In this document: one piece after another, positions 1-7,304 of the stretch
Numbering within the stretch: position 1 is the stretch's first letter
Layout of the letters: each line of letters starts with the position of its first letter
Assembly (NCBI RefSeq): GCF_001598255.1
Contig: NZ_BCYP01000033.1
Location: 124,001-188,000, forward strand
DNA: 64,000 nt
Direction: 5' to 3'
Origin: Mitsuaria chitosanitabida ATCC BAA-476 = NBRC 102408
GTDB taxonomy: Bacteria; Pseudomonadota; Gammaproteobacteria; Burkholderiales; Burkholderiaceae_C
Made by a program: the position numbers and the translations under genes
The notes under the pieces: generated by a model
What the model was told of the DNA's origin: nothing
The model's database searches: none
What the model saw: the letters and a program-made list of their open reading frames with translations, nothing else

Positions 1-381
1 GGCCCCTTCTCGCCGGACGAGACGCCCATGACCGCCGAACGCCTGATCGCCGGACTGCGTCTGCTGATCGAGCAGTCCCACGCGGCCAACGTGCGGGTGA
101 TCGGCGGCACCATTCCGCCGAACGAGCAGTCGCTCGCGGGCACGCCCTTCGAGGGCCACCACAGCGCCGCGAAGGACCGTGTGCGGCAGGACGTGAACCG
201 CTGGATCCGCACGTCGGGCGCCTTCGACGGCGTGGTCGATGTCGACGCCTTGCTGCGCGATCCGAAGCGGCCGTCGCGGCTGGCGCCGGCCTGGGACTCG
301 GGCGACCACCTGCATCCGGGCGATGCCGGGTATGCGGCGATGGCCGATGCCATCGACCTCGCCCGGCTGCTCGGGGAGTGA
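1..381 (+). CDS. SGNH/GDSL-type hydrolase, C-terminal fragment
   Basis: The open frame runs in from the left edge, so only the last 126 codons are present. Near the C-terminus the segment DHLHPGDAGYAAMA carries the Asp-x-x-His pair (block V) that completes the catalytic triad of SGNH hydrolases; the nucleophile Ser block lies outside the window. The segment VRVIGGTIPP is typical of the core beta strand that precedes block III. The family hydrolyses esters of lipids or carbohydrates and is often exported, but the substrate and any signal peptide cannot be judged from this fragment. The gene is convergent with rimO and separated from it by a hairpin terminator. Confidence 0.8.
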   Translation, partial: GPFSPDETPMTAERLIAGLRLLIEQSHAANVRVIGGTIPPNEQSLAGTPFEGHHSAAKDRVRQDVNRWIRTSGAFDGVVDVDALLRDPKRPSRLAPAWDSGDHLHPGDAGYAAMADAIDLARLLGE

Positions 382-434
382 GCGTCGAGCCGCCCCGCGC
401 GGCGAGGCGCATCGCATCGCGGGCCCCAAAAGCA

Positions 435-458
435 AAGGACGCGCCGAGGCGCGTCCTT
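435..458 (-). terminator. Rho-independent terminator downstream of rimO
   Basis: An 11-bp perfect inverted repeat (AAGGACGCGCC / GGCGCGTCCTT) has a two-base loop. Read on the minus strand it is followed by a T-rich stretch (TTTGCTTTT), which suits rimO. It may also stop transcription from the hydrolase on the other strand. Confidence 0.75.
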
Positions 459-495
459 GTCGTGGCCAGTTCGGTCCGAGGACCGACACCGTCGA

Positions 496-1905
496 TCAGA
501 TCGGCAGCGCGATCAGGTCATGGCCCTCGGCGCCGACGATGCGGGCGCGGGTGAACTCGCCCACGCGCAGTTGCTTGCTGGCCTTCTCCGGCGGCAGCAG
601 TCGGACAGTGCCGTCGATCTCGGGGGCGTCCGCGTAGGAACGGCCCACGCCGCCCTTGCGGCCCAGCGCCGGCGCCGAGTCCACGAGCACCTGCATGGTC
701 GCGCCGATGCGGCGCTGCAGCTTGGCGATCGAGACCTCCTCGGCCACGGCCATGAAGCGGGCGCGGCGCTCCTCGCGGACCTCGTCGGGCAGCGCGCCTT
801 CCAGCGCGTTCGCCGGCGCGCCCTCGATCGGCGAATAGGCGAAGCAGCCGGCGCGATCGATCTGGGCCTCGCGCATGAAGTCCAGCAGGTACTGGAACTC
901 GGCCTCGGTCTCGCCGGGGAAGCCGGCGATGAAGGTCGAGCGGATGACCAGCTCGGGGCAGATCTCGCGCCAGCGCTGGATGCGCTCGAGGTTCTTCTCG
1001 CCGTTGGCCGGGCGCTTCATGCGCTTCTGCACGTCCGGATGCGCGTGCTGGAACGGGACGTCGAGGTACGGAAGGATCAGGCCCTCGGCCATCATCGGGA
1101 CGATCTCGTCGACGTGCGGGTACGGGTAGACGTAGTGCAGACGAACCCAGGCGCCGTAGGGCTTGGCGATCTCGCCGAGCTGGGCGACCAGATCGAACAT
1201 GCGGGTCTTGACCGGCTTGCCGTCCCAGAAGCCGGTGCGGTACTTGATGTCGACGCCGTAGGCGGAGGTGTCCTGGCTGATGACCAGCAGCTCCTTCACG
1301 CCGGACTCGAACAGCGCCTTGGCTTCCGACAGCACGTCGCCGATGGGGCGGGAGACCAGGTCGCCGCGCATGCTCGGGATGATGCAGAAGCTGCAGCGGT
1401 GGTTGCAGCCCTCGGAGATCTTCAGGTAGGCGTAGTGCTTGGGCGTCAGCTTGATGCCTGCGACGCCGCGGGCCTCGGGGACGAGGTCGATGAAGGGGTC
1501 GTGCGGCTTGGGGACGTGGGTGTGAACGGCGTCCATCACCTCCTGCGTCGCATGCGGGCCGGTGACGGCCAGGACGCTGGGATGGATCTCGCGGACCATG
1601 TTGTCCGTCGTGGGGCCGGCCTTGGCGCCGAGGCAGCCGGTGACGATGACCTTGCCGTTCTCGGCCAGGGCCTCACCGATGGTGTCCAGCGATTCCTTGA
1701 CGGCGTCGTCGATGAAGCCGCAGGTGTTGACGATCACCAGGTCCGCGCCGGCGAAGGTCTTGGACGTCTCGTAGCCCTCGGCGCGCAGCTGCGTGAGGAT
1801 CAGTTCGGAGTCGGTGAGCGCCTTGGGGCAGCCGAGCGAGACGAAGCCGATCTTGGGAGCGGCGGCCTTCTTGTCGGCGGAGAGGTCGTAAGTCGTTGAT
1901 TCCAT
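496..1905 (-). CDS. rimO: Ribosomal protein uS12 methylthiotransferase RimO
   Basis: RimO adds a methylthio group to the conserved Asp of ribosomal protein S12, using two [4Fe-4S] clusters and S-adenosylmethionine. The 469-residue protein has the expected order: an N-terminal UPF0004 domain with three cluster-binding cysteines (C26, C62, C91), a radical-SAM core with CxxxCxxC (CNHRCSFC, C167/C171/C174), and a C-terminal TRAM domain. The sequence around the radical-SAM motif and the length (usually 430-470) favour RimO over MiaB. I chose the ATG at 1905, 14 codons inside the longest open frame, because GGCGGA precedes it at suitable distance and the protein then starts like the family. It is a single gene followed by a hairpin terminator. 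Confidence 0.95.
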   Translation of the reverse strand: MESTTYDLSADKKAAAPKIGFVSLGCPKALTDSELILTQLRAEGYETSKTFAGADLVIVNTCGFIDDAVKESLDTIGEALAENGKVIVTGCLGAKAGPTTDNMVREIHPSVLAVTGPHATQEVMDAVHTHVPKPHDPFIDLVPEARGVAGIKLTPKHYAYLKISEGCNHRCSFCIIPSMRGDLVSRPIGDVLSEAKALFESGVKELLVISQDTSAYGVDIKYRTGFWDGKPVKTRMFDLVAQLGEIAKPYGAWVRLHYVYPYPHVDEIVPMMAEGLILPYLDVPFQHAHPDVQKRMKRPANGEKNLERIQRWREICPELVIRSTFIAGFPGETEAEFQYLLDFMREAQIDRAGCFAYSPIEGAPANALEGALPDEVREERRARFMAVAEEVSIAKLQRRIGATMQVLVDSAPALGRKGGVGRSYADAPEIDGTVRLLPPEKASKQLRVGEFTRARIVGAEGHDLIALPI

Positions 1906-2000
1906 TTGAATTCCGCCGGAAGGCCTGGCTGGGAGCTGGGGCGGCATTCTACGTCAGCCGCTCAAAACGGAGGCGGCAGGATGCCGCATCCCCCCCGATC

Positions 2001-2396
2001 TCAGCGCGGCAGCGACCGCCCCTGCTCCCCGAAGCGGATCGAGATGACCTTGCCCTCACGGATCCGGACGAAGGCGGGCAGGTTGCCGTCGCCGCGCTCG
2101 TAGAGCCATTCATCGGTCGGCAGGCAGTTCAGCTGCGGCACCGGCTGGACGGGGACATAGGTCCCCGGCAGCACGGGCTGGGGCGGCTGCGGCGGCGTCG
2201 AGTAGACACGGGCGCAGTAGGCATCGGCGATCGCGGGCTGCCCGCAGGCGCGCAGCAGCCAGACCCGGGCGTCACCTTCGCGGACGTTGCCCTGCGTGCA
2301 TTGCAGCGATTGCGCCTGGGCCGCGGTGCCGGCCGCCAGCAGCGTCAGCGCGGCGGCTGCCTGGATCAGTCGGCGTGGCAGGATGCTTCTTGTCAT
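2001..2396 (-). CDS. Small exported protein of the DUF2845 type
   Basis: A 131-residue protein with a classical signal peptide: MTRSILPRR, then a hydrophobic stretch ending AAGTAAQAQS, so cleavage is likely after residue 28 or so. The mature part has the DUF2845 pattern: an early Cys, GDARVWLLRACGQP near the N-terminus, and a C-terminal WLYERGDGNLPAFVRIREGK segment resembling the family's W-Y...F...G block. The family function is unknown; proteins like this are periplasmic and probably form one disulfide. The start at 2396 is preceded by AGGGAGA. It is divergent from the GFA gene, with 141 bp between them. Confidence 0.7.
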   Translation of the reverse strand: MTRSILPRRLIQAAAALTLLAAGTAAQAQSLQCTQGNVREGDARVWLLRACGQPAIADAYCARVYSTPPQPPQPVLPGTYVPVQPVPQLNCLPTDEWLYERGDGNLPAFVRIREGKVISIRFGEQGRSLPR

Positions 2397-2537
2397 TCGT
2401 TCTCCCTGGAGGCGGACGACGGGAACCGTCGGTCCGAAGCCCGGGCAACGGCCCTCGGAGAGGCGGCGTTGACATGCGCGAACGAGGCCCGGCCACGGCA
2501 TGTCGCTTGCTGACCTGCCCGGAACAAGGAGAGTCCC

Positions 2538-3005
2538 ATGCACCTCGAAGGTTCCTGCCATTGCGGCAGCGTCCGTTTCTCGGTCGAGTCAGCCGAGCCC
2601 GTGCCCTTCATGCGCTGCTACTGCTCGATCTGCCGCAAGACGGCGGGGACCGGCGGCTATGCGATCAACCTCGGCGCCGATCATCGGACCTTCCGGATCC
2701 TTCAGGGAAAGCGTCACCTGAAGGTCTACCGCGCCGTCATCGACGGCCGGGAGAGCACCGGCCAGCGCCACTTCTGCGGGCGCTGCGGCACGGCACTCTG
2801 GCTCTACGACGAGACCTGGCCCGACCTCATCCACCCGCACGCGGGCGCGATCGACACGCCACTGCCGATCCCGCCCCAGTCGGTGCACGGCCTGCTGGAT
2901 TCGAAGGCGCCGTGGGTCCAGGTGGAGGGGAAGCCGGGCGACGCGCGCTTCGCGCATTACCCGGACGAGTCGCTCGCCGAGTGGCATCGGCGGCATGGGC
3001 TCTAG
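2538..3005 (+). CDS. GFA/CENP-V (DUF636) family zinc-binding protein
   Basis: A 155-residue single-domain protein of the family named for glutathione-dependent formaldehyde-activating enzyme. The zinc-site cysteines are all present: C7 and C9 (GSCHCG), C27/C29/C32 (RCYCSIC) and C80/C83 (HFCGRCG). Many members are not true formaldehyde-glutathione enzymes, so the substrate is unknown here and no glutathione-formaldehyde dehydrogenase gene lies nearby. AAGGAG precedes the ATG at good spacing. The gene is convergent with phaR. Confidence 0.88.
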   Translation: MHLEGSCHCGSVRFSVESAEPVPFMRCYCSICRKTAGTGGYAINLGADHRTFRILQGKRHLKVYRAVIDGRESTGQRHFCGRCGTALWLYDETWPDLIHPHAGAIDTPLPIPPQSVHGLLDSKAPWVQVEGKPGDARFAHYPDESLAEWHRRHGL

Positions 3006-3074
3006 CGGTCCGCGATCGGGCGACGAGGCGCCGGCGCGAGTCGCGTCAGACGCCAGCTCGCCGCCCCGCGGCGA

Positions 3075-3656
3075 TCACTTCTTCGGCGGACCGGGCGGGA
3101 AGCCCGGCATGCCGGGGAACATGTTGCCGGCGCTCTGGAACTGCTCCTGCATCTGCAAGAACAGGTTCTTGGACTGCTCCAGGTAGTTGCCCATCAGGCC
3201 CTGCATCATCGGCGCCTGACCGCTCATGAACTGCGACCACAGCTGCGGGTCGAACCCGCCGCTCTTACTCTGCTCGGCGAAGCGCGACTGCATCTCGCCG
3301 AAGGCCTGCAGGTTCTTCTCGAGGTACGCGCCCATCAAGCCCTGCATCGCATGGCCGTAGAAGCGGATGATCTGCGCCAGCAGCGGCGTGGAGAACATGG
3401 GCATCCCGCCCATCTCCTCCTCCAGGATGATCTGCAGCAGGATCGAGCGCGTCAGCTCGTCGCCGCTCTTGGCGTCGCGGACCTCGAACTCCAGCCCCTC
3501 CAGCACCATCTTCTTGACGTCGGCCAAGGTGATGTAGCTGCTGGTGTGCGTGTCGTAGAGCCGCCGATTGGGGTACTTCTTGAGCACCCGCGGACCCTTG
3601 GGTCGCGCGGGGTCGTCATTGCCGGGGGCGGTCTTGCCGCGTCGGGCCGTCACCAT
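3075..3656 (-). CDS. phaR: Polyhydroxyalkanoate synthesis repressor PhaR
   Basis: PhaR senses polyhydroxyalkanoate granules and represses phasin (phaP) and its own gene when no polymer is present. The 193-residue protein has the N-terminal DNA-binding PHB/PHA accumulation regulator domain (VLKKYPNRRLYDTHTSSYIT from about residue 24), then the PHB-binding region, and a C-terminal tail rich in Met, Gln, Pro and Gly (MFPGMPGFPPGPPKK) that probably contacts granules. I set the start at 3656 because AGAGGAG sits before it; a longer frame begins 10 codons upstream. phaC/A/B are not adjacent, but bdhA at 10.5 kb belongs to the same polymer metabolism. Confidence 0.92.
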   Translation of the reverse strand: MVTARRGKTAPGNDDPARPKGPRVLKKYPNRRLYDTHTSSYITLADVKKMVLEGLEFEVRDAKSGDELTRSILLQIILEEEMGGMPMFSTPLLAQIIRFYGHAMQGLMGAYLEKNLQAFGEMQSRFAEQSKSGGFDPQLWSQFMSGQAPMMQGLMGNYLEQSKNLFLQMQEQFQSAGNMFPGMPGFPPGPPKK

Positions 3657-3791
3657 GCTGTCTCCTCTGAGGGTCTTGAAACCCATTCTAGGAGGCCGCC
3701 GACAAGCGCCCCGCCGGGTGGTTTCCCTCGCTGTGCGGGAGGCGGATCGCGCCCGGTCCGCGCCCGCGCGCCCCGGACCGGGGCGCCAGGG

Positions 3792-4781
3792 TCATGGCTT
3801 GACGTTGCCGTCCTTGATCACCTTGGCCCACTTGGCCTGCTCGGCCTTCTGGAACTCGGCGAACTGGGCCGGCGTGTTGGGCGTGTACTCCAGACCCAGC
3901 GCCTCCATCTTGGCCTTGACCTCGGGCATCGCGACGATCTTCTGCACCTCCGCGTTGAACTTGGCCACGGTGGACGCCGGCGTGCCCGCGGGCATGTAGA
4001 AGGCCTGCCAGCTCGACACGTCGAAGCCGGGGACGCCGGACTCGGCCAGCGTCGGCACGTCGGGCAGCTGCGCGCTGCGCTTGGCCGAGGTCACCGCCAG
4101 CGCCTTGACCTTGCCCGCCTTGATCTGCGGCAGCGCCACGGTCACGGTCTCGAAGCTCATCGGCACCTGGCCGCCCATCACGTCCTGGATCGCGGGCGCG
4201 CTGCCCTTGTACGGGACATGCGTCAGGTCGGCACCGGTCATCAGCCGGAACACCTCGCCCGACAGATGCTGGGAAGTGCCCTGCCCGGCCGAGGCGAAGG
4301 TGATGTCGCCCGGCTTGGCCTTGGCCGCGGCGACGATGTCCTTGACGGTCTTGGCCTGCGAGCCCGGACCGATCAGCAGCACGTTGGAGATCTTGCCCAG
4401 CAGGATGACGGGCGCGAAGTCCTTGTCGGCCTTGTAGGGCATCTTGGGCAACAGGGCCGGATTGATCGCGTGCGTGGCGATGGTGCCCAGCAGGATGGTG
4501 TTGCCGTCCGGCGCGGACTTGGCCACGCTGTCCGCGCCCAGCACGCCGCCGGCGCCGGCCTTGTTGTCGACCACGAAGGTCTGCTTGAGCGAGAGCTGCA
4601 GCCGCATCGCGATCTCGCGCGCGATCACGTCCGACGTGCCGCCCGGTGCGAAGGGCACCACGATCTTCACCGTCTGGCTGGGCCAGTTGTCCGACGCCTG
4701 CGCGCTCGTGCCCACCGACACGGCCGCCAGCGCGGCCACCGACACCATCACGCGGGCGCCCGCCCGGAACACCGATTTCAT
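3792..4781 (-). CDS. Bug/TctC-type tripartite tricarboxylate transporter substrate-binding protein
   Basis: A periplasmic binding protein of the Bug family (329 residues). The N-terminus is a signal peptide (MKSVFRAGARVMVSVAALAAVSVGTSAQAS). The mature part has the family hallmarks WPSQTVKIVVPFAPGGTSDV, VVDNKAGAGG and THVPYKGSAPA. These proteins bind carboxylates and usually feed TctAB permeases, which are not adjacent here, as is common for Bug genes. The start at 4781 follows GGAG at nine bases. The gene lies directly downstream of a LacI-type regulator on the same strand, and two LacI-type palindromes sit 50-95 bp before its start codon, so control by that regulator is likely. The ligand is unknown. 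Confidence 0.9.
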   Translation of the reverse strand: MKSVFRAGARVMVSVAALAAVSVGTSAQASDNWPSQTVKIVVPFAPGGTSDVIAREIAMRLQLSLKQTFVVDNKAGAGGVLGADSVAKSAPDGNTILLGTIATHAINPALLPKMPYKADKDFAPVILLGKISNVLLIGPGSQAKTVKDIVAAAKAKPGDITFASAGQGTSQHLSGEVFRLMTGADLTHVPYKGSAPAIQDVMGGQVPMSFETVTVALPQIKAGKVKALAVTSAKRSAQLPDVPTLAESGVPGFDVSSWQAFYMPAGTPASTVAKFNAEVQKIVAMPEVKAKMEALGLEYTPNTPAQFAEFQKAEQAKWAKVIKDGNVKP

Positions 4782-4830
4782 CTCGCTTGTCTCCATCCTC
4801 GTGGCGATCCGGCCCGCTCCGCGATTGGAT

Positions 4831-4844
4831 TGGTACCGATACCA
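4831..4844. promoter_or_regulatory. Candidate LacI-family operator O1
   Basis: TGGTACCGATACCA is a near-palindrome with a central CG, the usual form of LacI/GalR-family operators. It lies 50 bp upstream of the start of the Bug-type gene and pairs with a second site whose centre is 32 bp away, about three helical turns. The adjacent gene encodes a LacI-family repressor. The link is inferred. Confidence 0.7.
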
Positions 4845-4862
4845 TCGTTGTGATGGCGCCGA

Positions 4863-4875
4863 TGGTATCGGTACC
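4863..4875. promoter_or_regulatory. Candidate LacI-family operator O2
   Basis: TGGTATCGGTACC repeats the first operator in inverted form (one is nearly the reverse complement of the other). Same-face spacing relative to O1 suggests two dimers, or one tetramer, bound side by side upstream of the binding-protein gene. Confidence 0.7.
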
Positions 4876-4923
4876 TTCGCGGGCGTCAAGAAGGCGTGAG
4901 TAAGGGATTCTCCGGGGACGAAG

Positions 4924-4964
4924 ACCCTCACCCCCGCCCTCTCCCGCAAGCGGGCGAGGGAGTC
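4924..4964 (+). repeat. REP-like palindromic element, copy A
   Basis: The element has a CCCTCACCCCCG lead-in followed by an imperfect hairpin, CCCTCTCCCGC / GCGGGCGAGGG with an AA loop. Related copies occur at 56971-57014 and, inverted, at 60141-60184. It lies between the LacI-type gene and the operators. A second hairpin, GGCCTCT / AGAGGCC at 4972-4991, follows and may end the LacI transcript. Confidence 0.7.
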
Positions 4965-5000
4965 CGACCGAGGCCTCTTCGGAGAGAGGCCACGCCGCCG

Positions 5001-6032
5001 TCAAGCGCTGGCGCGCTGGACCAGCTCGAAGCCGATGTCGATGGCGCGGCGCTCGACGGGGCCGTCGGCGCGGTCGAGGATGAAGCGCGCGGCCTGGCGG
5101 CCGATGGCGAAGCCGTCGATGCGGATCGTCGTCAGCGCGGGCTCCAGATCGCGGGCGAGCGCCAGATCGCCGAAGCCGACGATGGCAATGTCCTCGGGCA
5201 CGCGCAGGCCACGCGCCTGCGCCTCGATCAGCACGCCCAGCGCCAGCGAGTCGGAGCTACAGAACACCGCGTCCACCCCGCCCGGCCGGTCCAGCAGATC
5301 GGACAGCCCGCGGCGGCCGCTGCCCAGCGTGGTCGGCGTGGCGACCGTGGCCACCGGCACCTCCTCGACGCCAAGAGCACGGGCCTGTTCCTGGAAGGCA
5401 TGGAAGCGACGCAGCGCGCGCTCGTCGCTGCCGGACACGCCGGCCAGCTTGCGCCGCCCGCGCTCATGCAGATAGCTCGCGACCTTGCGGCCCACCTCGA
5501 CGTGGGAGAAGCCCACCAGCATGTCGATGGGATCGTCGCTCTGGTCCCAGGTCTCGACCACGGGCACACCGGAGGCGCGCAGCCGCGTGCGGGTCTGTTC
5601 CGAATGACTCGTGCCGGTGAGCACCAGCCCGTCGGGACGGCGACCGATCATCGCGTCCAGCCACGCGTCCTCGCGCGCGTTGTCGTAGCCGGTCTGGCCG
5701 AGCAGGACCTGGTAGCCCGCCTCGAACAGCGCCTCGGTCAGGCTCTGCACGGTGTCGAGGAAGACGGGGCCGGCGATGGTCGGCACCGCCAGCCCCACCA
5801 TGCGGCTCTTCATCGAGGACAGCGCGCCGGCGAGCAGGTTGGGCACATAGCCGGTCTTGCGGACCGCCTCGGTGACGCGCTCGCGCACTTCGGGCGAGAC
5901 CTGGTTGGGCGTGTTGATCGCGCGCGAGGCCGTGATGGGGGCGACGCCCGCGATCTGCGCGACGTCGCGCAGCGTCACGGCACCGCTGCCCTTGCGGCGG
6001 CGGGGACGGGGGAAGGATTCGTTCTCCGACAT
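5001..6032 (-). CDS. LacI/GalR-family transcriptional regulator
   Basis: A 343-residue repressor with the N-terminal LacI helix-turn-helix (VTLRDVAQIAGVAPITASRA, about residues 19-38), then the hinge, and a periplasmic-binding-like sensor domain (MVGLAVPTIAGPVF onwards; FGDLALARDLEPALTTI near the C-terminus). The type resembles gluconate-operon GntR repressors of the LacI family. A Bug-type binding protein gene follows on the same strand after about 220 bp that hold two LacI-type palindromes. It therefore probably represses that gene and is relieved by a small carboxylate or sugar acid; the effector is not evident. Confidence 0.92.
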   Translation of the reverse strand: MSENESFPRPRRRKGSGAVTLRDVAQIAGVAPITASRAINTPNQVSPEVRERVTEAVRKTGYVPNLLAGALSSMKSRMVGLAVPTIAGPVFLDTVQSLTEALFEAGYQVLLGQTGYDNAREDAWLDAMIGRRPDGLVLTGTSHSEQTRTRLRASGVPVVETWDQSDDPIDMLVGFSHVEVGRKVASYLHERGRRKLAGVSGSDERALRRFHAFQEQARALGVEEVPVATVATPTTLGSGRRGLSDLLDRPGGVDAVFCSSDSLALGVLIEAQARGLRVPEDIAIVGFGDLALARDLEPALTTIRIDGFAIGRQAARFILDRADGPVERRAIDIGFELVQRASA

Positions 6033-6156
6033 GGGCGCCGATCATAGGCGTCGGGGGGCGCCGTCGCGAGGGTTCGCGCTGGAGTCGGCGCTCCAACCGA
6101 CCGAGGCGCCATCGGCACGCATCGGGCGGCCGTGAGCGTGCGCCTCGGCGCGCGGA

Positions 6157-6801
6157 TCAGGTCGTCGCGACCACCGGGCAGCAGACCTCGATGTGCTCCC
6201 GCACACGCGTGAACGCGGCGCGGGCGGCAGCCTCGGCGCGCTCGATCTCGTCGGGTGTCAACGGCACGCCGTCGAGCTGCGAGACGAAGTCCTTCCAGCC
6301 CATCGCGCGACCGCCGGGCAACGGGGCCAGGTGTTGCGCACCGCAGGTGGCGTCCAGGCCCAGCCCCGCCGCGGCCTTGAACAGGAACGCCGCGCCGAGA
6401 TGCGAGCCCTGCTCCACGTACAGCCAGCCCAGGGCCGTGGGCAGATCCAGCGGTGGCGTTGCCGCGTCCGCCGCCATCTGCGGGGAAGGAGATGGGGAGG
6501 TCGACAGCACCACGGGTTCGTAGCAGATCGGCACGGCCTGTCCGAGGTCGCCGAGGTCCGCGATCACCGCGTCCAGGCGTTGCCGACCGCGCAACCCGGG
6601 CAGCATCCGTTCCAGCATCGACGCCTCGAAGATCGGCGCCACATCACGGTGAAAGCGGTACTGCACCTGCAGGAAGGCCGCATAGCGCGCTCGCGAGGCG
6701 AAGGGCTGGAAGGCCATGAGGCGTTGGTCCAGGCCCTCGTGGTCACCGCGGGTCGCGGCCTTCAGGCGTTGGCTCAGAGGCATCGGGGTCGCGTGGGTCA
6801 T
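6157..6801 (-). CDS. Biliverdin-producing heme oxygenase
   Basis: Bacterial heme oxygenase (214 residues) opens heme to biliverdin, CO and iron. The proximal heme ligand is probably H21 in the segment LKAATRGDHEGLD. The distal-helix motif GWLYVEQGSHLGAAFLF matches the family GxLYVxEGSxLG pattern. A proline/serine-rich loop (STSPSPSPQMAADAATPP) before it is longer than usual. The ATG at 6801 has no strong ribosome-binding site, and M7 at 6783 is an alternative. No bacteriophytochrome or heme-uptake gene is next to it, so a role in iron acquisition or in bilin supply cannot be decided. It lies downstream of the two tRNA-Val genes but behind a terminator. Confidence 0.88.
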   Translation of the reverse strand: MTHATPMPLSQRLKAATRGDHEGLDQRLMAFQPFASRARYAAFLQVQYRFHRDVAPIFEASMLERMLPGLRGRQRLDAVIADLGDLGQAVPICYEPVVLSTSPSPSPQMAADAATPPLDLPTALGWLYVEQGSHLGAAFLFKAAAGLGLDATCGAQHLAPLPGGRAMGWKDFVSQLDGVPLTPDEIERAEAAARAAFTRVREHIEVCCPVVATT

Positions 6802-6880
6802 GGCGGCCCAGGGCAAGGATCGATCCTGGATCACAGCCGGTTCGGCCAGCGTGGCCCTGTGCGGCACTCGTCTCGCCAAA

Positions 6881-6911
6881 GCAAAAAGCCCGCATGAAGC
6901 GGGCTTTTTGC
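6881..6911 (-). terminator. Terminator after the first tRNA-Val
   Basis: A 13-bp perfect inverted repeat (GCAAAAAGCCCGC / GCGGGCTTTTTGC) with a five-base loop lies 31 bp past the 3' end of the tRNA on the minus strand. It has an A-tract on one arm and a T-tract on the other and can work in both directions. Confidence 0.85.
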
Positions 6912-6942
6912 AGAGAAATCTCCCGAGGGAGTTCCTACCGTT

Positions 6943-7019
6943 TGGTAGGCGCGATTGGATTCGAACCAACGACCCCCACCATGTCAAGGTGGTGCTCTAA
7001 CCAACTGAGCTACGCGCCT
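6943..7019 (-). tRNA. tRNA-Val(GAC), copy 1
   Basis: On the minus strand the 77-nt sequence starts AGGCGCGTAGCTCAG and ends with an encoded CCA. The anticodon stem CCACC/GGTGG holds the loop TTGACAT, giving anticodon GAC (Val, codons GUC/GUU). The T loop is GTTCGAATC. It is identical in all visible positions to the copy 104 bp upstream on the same strand. Confidence 0.97.
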
Positions 7020-7061
7020 GAAATACTCGGCCGACGGTGGTCAATCCGCGGGTCCGGAAAA

Positions 7062-7089
7062 CAAATCGCCCGTCTGACCGGGCGATTTG
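7062..7089 (-). terminator. Terminator between the two tRNA-Val genes
   Basis: An 11-bp inverted repeat (CAAATCGCCCG / CGGGCGATTTG) is followed on the minus strand by TTTT. It would end the transcript of the upstream tRNA copy, or act as a processing hairpin between the two copies. Confidence 0.75.
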
Positions 7090-7123
7090 CTTGAGGGGTC
7101 CCGAAGGACCTTCCTACCAAATC

Positions 7124-7200
7124 TGGTAGGCGCGATTGGATTCGAACCAACGACCCCCACCATGTCAAGGTGGTGCTCTAACCAACTGAGCTACGCGCCT
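7124..7200 (-). tRNA. tRNA-Val(GAC), copy 2
   Basis: Same 77-nt sequence as copy 1: acceptor stem AGGCGCG / CGCGCCT, anticodon loop TTGACAT (GAC) and encoded CCA. It is the upstream copy on the minus strand and is preceded by a recognisable sigma70-type promoter. Confidence 0.97.
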
Positions 7201-7213
7201 AATGCAGCCTCGC

Positions 7214-7243
7214 AGTATAGACCGGAATCCGAGACCATTCCAA
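7214..7243 (-). promoter_or_regulatory. Sigma70-type promoter for the tRNA-Val genes
   Basis: On the minus strand TTGGAA (-35) and TATACT (-10) are spaced by 18 bp. The -10 ends 13 bases before the tRNA 5' end, as expected for a stable-RNA promoter. AT-rich sequence lies upstream in an otherwise GC-rich region. Confidence 0.6.
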
Positions 7244-7304
7244 GAATCGACCGGAAATTGAGCGAATAGCGCACGATCAATTTCTCCGCGTCCGTCGACG
7301 CCCT

